The notes beneath the pieces were generated by a model that had not been told where the DNA came from, did no database searches, and saw only the letters and a program-made list of their open reading frames with translations. A DNA stretch of 8,147 bases. Source: Actinomycetes bacterium. GTDB taxonomy: Bacteria > Actinomycetota > Thermoleophilia > BMS3ABIN01. The number at the start of each line of letters is the position of its first letter. Positions within the stretch are counted from its first letter, which is position 1. Location of the stretch: NCBI GenBank assembly GCA_021787775.1, contig JAJYLK010000039.1, positions 1 to 8,147 on the forward strand, given 5' to 3'. The translations under genes and the position numbers were made by a program. This document shows positions 1 to 5,588 of the stretch, piece by piece.

Positions 1-23
1 GAAAAGTTCGAGTAAAAAAGAAT

Positions 24-99
24 TGGTGGGCGATACCGGGTTCGAACCAGTGACCCCCAGCTTGTCGAGCTGGTGCTCTCCCAACTGAGCTAATCGCCC
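24..99 (-). tRNA. tRNA-Val with anticodon GAC, CCA end encoded
   Basis: Read on the minus strand this folds as a complete 76-base cloverleaf including the CCA end. The acceptor halves GGGCGAT and ATCGCCC pair perfectly. The D-stem is GCTC/GAGC. The anticodon stem CCAGC/GCTGG encloses the loop TCGACAA, which puts GAC at the anticodon position (valine, reading GUC and GUU). The T-arm ACTGG-TTCGAAC-CCGGT has the canonical TTCGA core. The discriminator base is A, followed by a genomically encoded CCA at 24-26. A run of six T on the transcribed strand (14-19) follows a few bases after the CCA and could help termination. A likely promoter lies well upstream at 246-274, giving a leader of about 140 bases. 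Confidence 0.97.
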
Positions 100-152
100 C
101 TATGAAGAATTTCAGAATCCCGCGCTTTCAGCCCGGTAAGCTTTGCCCCCTT

Positions 153-168
153 ACTGAGCTAATCGCCC
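153..168 (-). repeat. Exact 16-base duplicate of the tRNA-Val 5' end in its leader
   Basis: GGGCGATTAGCTCAGT, the first 16 bases of the tRNA (84-99 on the plus strand), recurs exactly at 153-168 in the same orientation, 69 bases upstream. The next bases, AAGGGGGGC, can still close a D-stem (GCTC with GGGC, including one G-T pair), but no anticodon arm, T-arm or matching 3' acceptor half follows. The 69-base distance is close to one tRNA length. A decayed tandem tRNA copy is therefore more likely than a phage attachment site, which would normally duplicate the 3' end. It lies inside the presumed primary transcript of the tRNA. The exact repeat is seen directly; its origin is inferred. Confidence 0.7.
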
Positions 169-245
169 ACATCTTGAGGAAATCGCCACCGGCGGCCGAT
201 TTGGGCACGGCCCAGCGGCGAAAGCGTTTGGCTGGTAGCGTTCTA

Positions 246-274
246 ATTCTAGCTATCCTCCCTGGGCATCGCAA
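246..274 (-). promoter_or_regulatory. Likely sigma-70 promoter for tRNA-Val
   Basis: On the minus strand TTGCGA (274-269) and TAGAAT (251-246) are separated by exactly 17 bases. This matches the housekeeping consensus at four of six and five of six positions. Transcription would start near 239 and run towards the tRNA at 99. The leader would then carry the 16-base tRNA copy at 153-168. No coding region lies between. The flanking region 275-500 is GC-rich and shows no other element I can support. Confidence 0.5.
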
Positions 275-500
275 GAAAGCCGTGGCATGCTGCCTGCCCC
301 ATGGTCTGCTTCCTCGCCGGCCTCCCGCGTTCATCCTCGGGAGCGGGCCGCCTCGCCTGCGTTTCGCTCTTCACCGGCGCGGGTAGAAATAGGCCGAATC
401 AACCGGTTTCCGAGCGATTTTCTTAAGTCGCGCGAAACAGGAACCAGAAGGTGCGCTTGTCAGGACCATGCCCGCCAACCCTTATCCACCGGAGGCGAGG

Positions 501-767
501 ATGAAGGAGATCCACATCAGCCTGAACAACGTCGCCCACTGCGCCTGCAGCCGCTGTCCCAGCTTTCCCGGCCGCGTGCATGAGCTCATCCACATGGACA
601 TGGTAACCAAGCTTTTCTGCGGCCACGGCAAGGCCAGGAGTGAGGTCGCACGGAAGAATTGCGTCTGCGGCGAATGCCCGGTCTACGATGCGCATGAACT
701 GACCGACGGCGGTGAGAACAACCAGGCTTACTATTGCGTAAACGGGAAGGCGGCGGGTCAGGGGTAA
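501..767 (+). CDS. Small cysteine-rich DUF2769-type protein (88 aa)
   Basis: The protein has eight cysteines arranged in two mirrored halves: C14-x-C16-xx-C19-P, then C40 in an FCGHGK turn, then C54-x-C56-xx-C59-P, then C79 in a YYC-x-NG motif. This spacing and the conserved CP, G-K and YYC-NG signatures match what I recall of DUF2769, a small family of unknown function best known from methanogenic archaea and scattered bacteria. The pattern suggests metal binding, perhaps two zinc sites or iron-sulfur centres, but no reaction is known. There is no signal peptide, so it is probably cytoplasmic. The ATG at 501 is chosen because GGAGG at 491-495 lies five bases upstream; an in-frame ATG at 468 has no such site. 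The gene stands alone, converging with the minus-strand gene at 869-1090. Confidence 0.85.
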   Translation: MKEIHISLNNVAHCACSRCPSFPGRVHELIHMDMVTKLFCGHGKARSEVARKNCVCGECPVYDAHELTDGGENNQAYYCVNGKAAGQG

Positions 768-768
768 A

Positions 769-805
769 GGCGGGGCATGGCGCCAATCGTGCGCATTTCC
801 CCGCC
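769..805. terminator. GC-rich hairpin between convergent genes, possibly bidirectional terminator
   Basis: GGCGGGG (769-775) pairs perfectly with CCCCGCC (799-805). Inside the loop GCGC (780-783) pairs with GCGC (791-794), giving a nested structure. It starts one base after the stop codon of the cysteine-rich gene and lies 63 bases past the stop of the convergent small gene ending at 869. On the minus strand it is followed by TTTA. On the plus strand there is no T-run. It is therefore at best a weak intrinsic terminator, or a structure that blocks read-through or protects the 3' end. Confidence 0.4.
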
Positions 806-868
806 GGCGCCAACTATTCTGCTCCCCCGCACACAATGTGGTTTATGCTGCGATCCGCCTGATGGGAC

Positions 869-1090
869 CTACCTGACCGCCCAGTCGACCAGCCACTCCT
901 TCATCCTGTGGTGCAGGGCGTTGGCCAGGTCGTCGATGTGGGCGTGGTCCATCCCTGCAATCGCCTGCATTTCCGCACCTGTGAGCTCGTAACCCTGCAT
1001 GGCATCGTGAGGGTTGTTCTGCAGCCGGATCCGGTAATTCCGGTCAACGGCCGCCAGCCCGATAACGATTGCCACTCCCTTTCTTGACAT
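869..1090 (-). CDS. Small NHLP-clan / Franean1_4349-type RiPP-leader-like protein (73 aa)
   Basis: The 73-residue protein resembles small helical proteins annotated as Franean1_4349 or Os1348 family, members of the nitrile-hydratase-leader-peptide clan. The recognisable pattern is AIVIGLAAVDRNYR (residues 7-20), then a short acidic-aliphatic turn, an N-P-H-D-A loop (26-30), GYELTGAEMQAIAGMD (33-48) and a last helix rich in H, R and W. In this clan the equivalent leader reads roughly D-x-x-F/Y-R-x-x-L-x-x-x-P-x-x-A-L-x-x-Y-x-L-T-x-x-E. There is no cysteine or double-glycine cleavage site, and no modifying enzyme or transporter lies in the window, so whether it is a peptide precursor is uncertain. 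The ATG at 1090 has AAGGAGG nine bases upstream (1106-1100). A TATAAT hexamer lies 33 bases upstream of the start. It is transcribed divergently from the stress-protein gene. Confidence 0.72.
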   Translation of the reverse strand: MSRKGVAIVIGLAAVDRNYRIRLQNNPHDAMQGYELTGAEMQAIAGMDHAHIDDLANALHHRMKEWLVDWAVR

Positions 1091-1122
1091 GTCTGAATGC
1101 CTCCTTGGAAATTTCCGAGAAA

Positions 1123-1151
1123 ATTATACCCAATCCTGCTCAATACTGTAT
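1123..1151 (-). promoter_or_regulatory. Promoter of the NHLP-type gene with a palindrome at the -35 region
   Basis: A perfect minus-strand TATAAT (1128-1123) sits 33 bases upstream of the ATG, with room for a start site near 1116 and the AAGGAGG site after it. No good TTGACA box is found at 16-18 bases. Instead the -35 region contains ATACTGTAT (1143-1151), a perfect inverted repeat around a central base. This may be an activator or repressor site. The spacer 1091-1237 is also upstream of the plus-strand stress-protein gene, so one regulator could act on both. The -10 call is firm; the operator is only a suggestion. Confidence 0.55.
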
Positions 1152-1237
1152 ACCTGAAAATGTTTTGAAACGGCTCTTTCCCGGAAGACTTAAATACAGC
1201 GGTATCTTTCTCATTCCTCTTCCTAAAGGAGGCACAG

Positions 1238-1726
1238 GTGCTCTTTAACAAAGTGGTTCTGGCGACCGACGGCTCGAAGCGTGCGGAGTTCGCCGCGGGT
1301 TTCGCCATCCAGGTGGTCCAGAGTTCGGGCGGCGAACTCTTCATCATCAGCGTGGCCGACTCGGGCTCTCCGCGCAGCGCTCTTGACCTCGATCCCGATT
1401 TCGAGGAAGAGGTGATCGACGGCAATTTCACGCCCGACGCTGAAAAAATGCTAAAACTGCGTACCGCGCCGGAGGAGAAATTTGTCAAGAACATCGAGCT
1501 TGTCGCTCTGGGCAAAGGAGTCATCACGCAGACGGCTGTCAGGCTGGGCAGTCCGGCCGAGGAGATACTCAAGTTTGCGGAAGACAATAGCTGTGACCTG
1601 ATTGTGGTCGGATCCCGGGGCCGCCGGCCGCTGACTACCGCGCTCGCTGGCAGCGTCGCCACCAGCCTGGTGCACGCGGGAGAGATCCCGGTGCTGGTGA
1701 TTCCGGCACACTCGGGCGGAAAATGA
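1238..1726 (+). CDS. Universal stress protein, UspA family, ATP-binding type
   Basis: The 162-residue protein has the UspA fold signature: an N-terminal strand FNKVVLATDGS with the conserved aspartate and the DGS loop, and a C-terminal DLIVVGSRGRR segment. The ATP-binding motif G-x2-G-x9-G-S is intact at G125, G128, G138 and S139, so it belongs to the nucleotide-binding MJ0577-like branch. Such cytoplasmic proteins usually dimerise and modulate survival under starvation or respiratory stress; the specific role here is unknown. It is slightly longer than the usual 140-150 residues because of an acidic insert around residues 45-70. The GTG start at 1238 is set by AAAGGAGG (1225-1232) five bases upstream. 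It is divergent from the small gene at 869-1090 and converges on the protease gene with two bases between the stops. Confidence 0.95.
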   Translation: MLFNKVVLATDGSKRAEFAAGFAIQVVQSSGGELFIISVADSGSPRSALDLDPDFEEEVIDGNFTPDAEKMLKLRTAPEEKFVKNIELVALGKGVITQTAVRLGSPAEEILKFAEDNSCDLIVVGSRGRRPLTTALAGSVATSLVHAGEIPVLVIPAHSGGK

Positions 1727-1728
1727 GA

Positions 1729-4700
1729 TCAGGGCAGGACCACGCCCTCGATTTCATTGAAGTGGCCGTTCCACATTACCCGCTGGCTGGCAAGAATGCT
1801 GGCATTTGGACTTCCGGGGCTGGCCGGGTTATATTCGGCAGCGTTGTAGCCGCGAACCTCCACGGGTCCGCTCATCACGCCCGGGAAAGCGTCCGTCTGG
1901 CTCGAGCCCGCAGCCACGTCGAGCGTGGTCATCTTGCTGCCCGCGATCCAGACCTCGGCCTTCACGGCGCTGGCGCCCGGATTTGAAACCAGCACCCAGT
2001 TCTGCGAGCCGGCAGACTTCTGATCGTACCAGGAGAAGTTGTAATCAGCCGCAAGCGCGCCCGCGGCGCAACCGCTGATCTCTTCGAACGAAGTGCCGAA
2101 CAGGGAGCGCTGCGTCGTGTAGAACGCCATATTGGGGGCGCCGGGGCTGGCCGGGTTATAAGTCGACGCGTCGTAGCCGCGGACATCCACCGGCCCCGCC
2201 ATCTTCCCGGGGAAAACCGGCTTGACGGTGCCTCCCGCGGGCACGGTGAAATACTGGTTGCCAGAAGCGGAGTCGGTCATCAACTGGCCGGCGATCCGGA
2301 TCTCGGCAACCATGCTCGTGGCGTTGGGGTTGGATACCAGGATCCAGTCAGAAGCGCCTGAACTCTTCATGTCATACCAGGTATAGAGGTATTCGCTAGT
2401 CAGTTGCGACGCCGGGATGCCCGTGGCCTCGTTGAAGTTGCCGTTCCACAGCACCCGCTGCGAAGCGATGATCTGATGCGGCGATGCCGGATTGCCCGCG
2501 TCATGGGCCTTGACCTCGACCGGCCCGCCCATTACACCCGGGAACTGCGGCGTGACGTTGCCGCCCGGCGGGATCTGATACGGCGTCTGGTTCATCTTCT
2601 GGCCGTCGATGTAAACGTCGGCCTCTGCCGAGGAGCTGCCGGGATTAGCCAGCATGATCCAGTCCTGGACGTTGCGGCTCCGGCTGTCATACCACGTGAA
2701 ATAGTAGTGGCTGTCAAGTTTGGAGCCATCCAGGGCGTTGATCTCCTCGAATGAGTTGTTGTAAAGCGTCCGCCTGCTAACCACCTGCGGGCTGCCGGTC
2801 AGCGACGACACCTCCACCGGTCCACCCTTGGTGGCGCCGTAGCTGACGGGTTGCGTATGGCCCGGCTGGGCCGTTACCGGCCCCCCGTTGGCCTTGTTGC
2901 CGCCGATGTAAAAGTCGAAGCCGGCGGCGGCGCTGCTGGACGCGGGGTTGCCGACGACCAGCCAGTCGCTCATCCCCGGGCTGGCGGTGTCAAACCAGGC
3001 AAAATAGTACGGCCGGGCCGGCGGTCCGGTAGTAAAGCTCCACTGATAGTTATGCGCCATGTGATTGCCCGATGTATCGGTCACATCCGTGGTAACAGTG
3101 GCATCGTAGGCAGTCAGCGGAGCGAGGCCTTCCGCCGGCGTCAGCGCGGCGGTAAAAGAGCTCTGGTCGTATGAGATCTCGCCGGTTACCGCAGTACCAT
3201 CGGAATGTTTCTTCACGGTGAAGCTGGCAGGACCCAGCGTCCCCGGCGTCACATCCTCCGAGAAAGTGGCCGAGACCCTGGCGCTGCCGTAGACACCGGT
3301 GGCATTCGCATCCGGGCTGGTGCCCGTCACGGTCGGCGGCATCTGATCCGCAGAGGGAATATAGGAAACCGAGGTCTGGAAATCGTTCACCGGGATGGGC
3401 GTATCGTTCGCGGTGTATGTGGTGCCGTTGTCCGTGATGGCGAATGTCTGGATCGAACCGGTATCCTGGGCAGCGGCATCATAGACCTTGAGGAACCAGT
3501 GGTTTTGCCCGGCGGGCGGCAGGTATGCGGCGGCGGCGCTGATATCGACCGTGGTGTAGATGTTCTGGGCCGAGCCTCCCTGGCGGTTGGAAACCACGTC
3601 TGACCATGCTGGCGCGTTGGGGTCACCCACTCCCAGCGTCACCACCAGGTCGCCCCGATAGGTGTGATTGATCTCGATGCGCGCCGTCATGTTCGAAGTC
3701 TGGGTGCTGCCGATGCCGACGGCGGCAAACCCGTTCTCCACCGCGGTGACTTCGGCGCTGTTGGCGCCGTAAAGGTCGGTGGCCGCCTGCACGCTGGCGT
3801 CGCGAGCGTCGGAGAACTGGGCGTCCGAGGTGAGGTAAAGGGTAAGGGCGCGGTACCAGATCTGCCCCATCTTGTCCTTGCCGATGCTCATGGCGACATT
3901 GTAGGCCGCCTTGTTGGTGATGCCGCTGTTGGTGTGCACGCCGCCGTTGTCGCTGTCGGTGTTGACATAATTGCTCATGTTGTCAGGCTGGCCGTAAAGC
4001 GGCGGGTTGGACATGCTCCGGAGCGCGTCGCCGGGAGTATTCGGCGTGTAGACCGACTCGCCGATCTGCCAGTCAGGATTGGATTCGGCCAGTTCGCCCA
4101 GCACGTCGGAGTAGGATTCATTCAGGGCGCCGGTCTGATAGGAATAGATCAGTCCGGCGGTGTGCTGGGTGACGCCGTGGGTCAGCTCGTGGGCCACCAC
4201 GTCCAGCCCCTCGCCCAGCGGACTGAAAACGCTGCCGTCGCCGTCGCCATAGACCATCTGGTAGCCGTTCCAGTATGCGTTGTCATAACTGGTGCTGTAA
4301 TGGACCGTCGAGGTGATGGTCATGCCGGCGTTGTCGATGCTGTCACGGCCATAATTGTTTAAGTAGTAGTCGTAAACGATGCCGGTGTTGTTGTGCGTTA
4401 TCTGGGCCACATTGTCGCTCGACGAACCGCCTTCGCTGATGAGCAGTGTCCCCGGCAGGATTGTGCCATTGCCAGCGGTGTAGGTCATGCGGCTCTCGGC
4501 TCCTTCGAGGTCATCGTAACGCGCCGCCATCTGGCCGGTATGAGCATCGACGAAATAGACCATCCGCAGGGGCGGGTTGTCGCTGGCCAGGACTATCTTC
4601 CACGCCAGCAGCGCCTGCCGGCCGCCGGGAGTCAGCACCATTAGCTGCGGCGACTCGAACTTTGATGTCGATACTGCCCGGCCCAGGTCTTTCTGCGCCA

Positions 4701-5373
4701 CCGCTACCGCCTGGTCGACGCTCACGTCAGGCTTCACCGACAGGACGATGTCCGGCACGTACCTGCCGTTGATGGCGACGATCTTTCCCTGCCGGAGATG
4801 CACCGCCAGGTCGGAGCCGAAGACCGGCACGCCCTGGTAGACCTGCGCCAGATGCAGATGGGTCATGCCAAGGCGGTCCACTTCCTGGCGCTTGAGCGAA
4901 AGCTCGGCCGCGGGTTCGCTGATGTGGAATACATTCTTGTTCTGGTCGAAGAACGCCAGCGTGGAATCGACCGCGGTGGCCCGCGGCGGCGGAGTGATCG
5001 AGCCGGTGACAAAAGCAGGCGTGCCGGTACTCTGGTCCCAGCGGATGTCGGCCACCTGCCCGCCGGCAAGCGAGGTCCCGGTGGCCCTTTCCTTGCCGGT
5101 ATCAGGAGTGCGAAGAAGGACGCCGCCGCTGGCGCCCGAGCTTTCCGGGTTTGGAGCGGACGCAGCCGGCTGTTCGCCGCTGGCCGCGGCCATCAGCGTT
5201 CCGGCGGAGCCGGTTTTGGCTTGAAGTGGAGGATGAACCGCGCCCGGCGAATCGCCGGCAGTCACAACATAAACCAGAGATACAGCGAGCCCCGCAAGCA
5301 GGGCAACGAATAAAAACGCCAGCCTCAGTGCCTTCCCCTTGATGAATCTTCTTTTGTCGTTCCCGAAGGCCAA
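1729..5373 (-). CDS. Secreted thermolysin-like (M4) metalloprotease with P-domain, Big_5 domain and four C-terminal repeats
   Basis: This 1214-residue zinc endopeptidase is exported. Residues 7-14 are basic and 15-40 form a hydrophobic helix, a signal peptide or membrane anchor. An FTP propeptide (about 139-193) and PepSY region (about 215-287) precede the M4 catalytic domain (about 296-555). HELTH supplies ligands H395 and H399 with catalytic E396; NES supplies E419, 24 residues after H395 as in thermolysin. D423 and the acid-stabilising H480 in DNGGVH are also present, so it should be active. A P-domain follows (about 560-655), then a Big_5 Ig-like domain (about 677-784) and four WYD modules (789-1214). 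There is only one cysteine (C1102) and no LPXTG. The TTG start at 5373 is fixed by GGGAGG five bases upstream; a later start would lose the export signal. It probably degrades extracellular protein for nutrition and may attach through the repeats. Confidence 0.96.
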   Translation of the reverse strand: MAFGNDKRRFIKGKALRLAFLFVALLAGLAVSLVYVVTAGDSPGAVHPPLQAKTGSAGTLMAAASGEQPAASAPNPESSGASGGVLLRTPDTGKERATGTSLAGGQVADIRWDQSTGTPAFVTGSITPPPRATAVDSTLAFFDQNKNVFHISEPAAELSLKRQEVDRLGMTHLHLAQVYQGVPVFGSDLAVHLRQGKIVAINGRYVPDIVLSVKPDVSVDQAVAVAQKDLGRAVSTSKFESPQLMVLTPGGRQALLAWKIVLASDNPPLRMVYFVDAHTGQMAARYDDLEGAESRMTYTAGNGTILPGTLLISEGGSSSDNVAQITHNNTGIVYDYYLNNYGRDSIDNAGMTITSTVHYSTSYDNAYWNGYQMVYGDGDGSVFSPLGEGLDVVAHELTHGVTQHTAGLIYSYQTGALNESYSDVLGELAESNPDWQIGESVYTPNTPGDALRSMSNPPLYGQPDNMSNYVNTDSDNGGVHTNSGITNKAAYNVAMSIGKDKMGQIWYRALTLYLTSDAQFSDARDASVQAATDLYGANSAEVTAVENGFAAVGIGSTQTSNMTARIEINHTYRGDLVVTLGVGDPNAPAWSDVVSNRQGGSAQNIYTTVDISAAAAYLPPAGQNHWFLKVYDAAAQDTGSIQTFAITDNGTTYTANDTPIPVNDFQTSVSYIPSADQMPPTVTGTSPDANATGVYGSARVSATFSEDVTPGTLGPASFTVKKHSDGTAVTGEISYDQSSFTAALTPAEGLAPLTAYDATVTTDVTDTSGNHMAHNYQWSFTTGPPARPYYFAWFDTASPGMSDWLVVGNPASSSAAAGFDFYIGGNKANGGPVTAQPGHTQPVSYGATKGGPVEVSSLTGSPQVVSRRTLYNNSFEEINALDGSKLDSHYYFTWYDSRSRNVQDWIMLANPGSSSAEADVYIDGQKMNQTPYQIPPGGNVTPQFPGVMGGPVEVKAHDAGNPASPHQIIASQRVLWNGNFNEATGIPASQLTSEYLYTWYDMKSSGASDWILVSNPNATSMVAEIRIAGQLMTDSASGNQYFTVPAGGTVKPVFPGKMAGPVDVRGYDASTYNPASPGAPNMAFYTTQRSLFGTSFEEISGCAAGALAADYNFSWYDQKSAGSQNWVLVSNPGASAVKAEVWIAGSKMTTLDVAAGSSQTDAFPGVMSGPVEVRGYNAAEYNPASPGSPNASILASQRVMWNGHFNEIEGVVLP
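1732..3009 (-). repeat. Four tandem ~105-residue modules in the protease C-terminus
   Basis: Residues 789-1214 of the protease hold four diverged copies of one module. They begin at residues 789, 890, 995 and 1111. Each opens with an aromatic Y-x-F/Y-x-W-Y/F-D motif (W793, W894, W999, W1115), then D/N-W-x-L-V-x-N-P about 10 residues later, an I-x-G/D-G-x strand, a PGxMxGPVEV turn, and a closing S-Q-R-x-L/M-x-N/G-x-F-x-E segment. The spacing between tryptophans is 101, 105 and 116 residues. The modules look like beta-sandwich surface domains seen in several secreted actinobacterial proteins, with an unproven role in cell-wall or substrate binding. The last two copies also share an 18-base identical DNA stretch (1816-1833 and 2143-2160), encoding part of YNPASPG. 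Confidence 0.9.
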
Positions 5374-5378
5374 AGTTC

Positions 5379-5393
5379 CCTCCCGCCTGGAGG
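5379..5393 (-). promoter_or_regulatory. Hairpin covering the protease ribosome binding site
   Basis: On the minus strand CCTCC (5393-5389) can pair with GGAGG (5383-5379), with a five-base loop. This GGAGG is the presumed ribosome binding site of the protease, five bases ahead of its TTG start. A competing fold GCCT/AGGC overlaps it. The structure could lower translation of an energetically costly exported protein. The pairing is short and its significance is inferred. No convincing promoter was found in 5394-5560, only -10-like hexamers TCTAAT (5462-5457) and TATAAC (5488-5483) without good -35 boxes. Confidence 0.3.
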
Positions 5394-5562
5394 CTCCCGG
5401 AATTGGACAAAAGCAACCGGGACGGCCTGGAAAATCGACCTGCCAGCACCCTCACTATTAGATTCGGCACGGAACGGGGGGTGTTATAGCGTTTTCAGGG
5501 GGATCGACGTGGGGAGCCAGGCGCGGCTGATCGGGATCCGAGGAAGCGAGGGTACAGCTCAA

Positions 5563-5579
5563 AGCCGGTGGAACCGGCT
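5563..5579 (-). terminator. Weak hairpin terminator after the dehydrogenase gene
   Basis: AGCCGGT (5579-5573 on the minus strand) pairs perfectly with ACCGGCT (5569-5563) around the three-base loop TCC. It starts nine bases beyond the dehydrogenase stop codon. The following bases are TTGAGC, so with the last stem base only three T occur in a row. The position and strong stem suit an intrinsic terminator separating the aldolase-dehydrogenase operon from the protease gene, but the poor T-tract makes this tentative. Confidence 0.45.
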
Positions 5580-5588
5580 GTTCACAGA

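Noticed and set aside
84..168. The repeated tRNA segment as att sites of an integrated element
   Set aside because: The copies enclose only 53 bases, duplicate the 5' rather than 3' end of the tRNA, and no integrase is nearby.
102..386. A 94-codon plus-strand open frame next to the tRNA
   Set aside because: It begins beside the tRNA without a ribosome binding site, runs through the tRNA copy and the promoter, and has an arginine/proline-rich composition typical of non-coding GC-rich DNA.
468..500. An earlier ATG for the cysteine-rich protein
   Set aside because: It adds eleven residues without family similarity and lacks a ribosome binding site, whereas GGAGG is correctly placed for the ATG at 501.
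901..1662. A 253-codon minus-strand open frame across the stress-protein gene
   Set aside because: It is low-complexity serine/arginine-rich sequence antisense to a clear UspA gene and overlaps the small NHLP-type gene in another frame.
3664..4362. A 232-codon plus-strand open frame inside the protease gene
   Set aside because: It lies opposite the conserved zinc-binding domain and has no supporting start site or recognisable motif.
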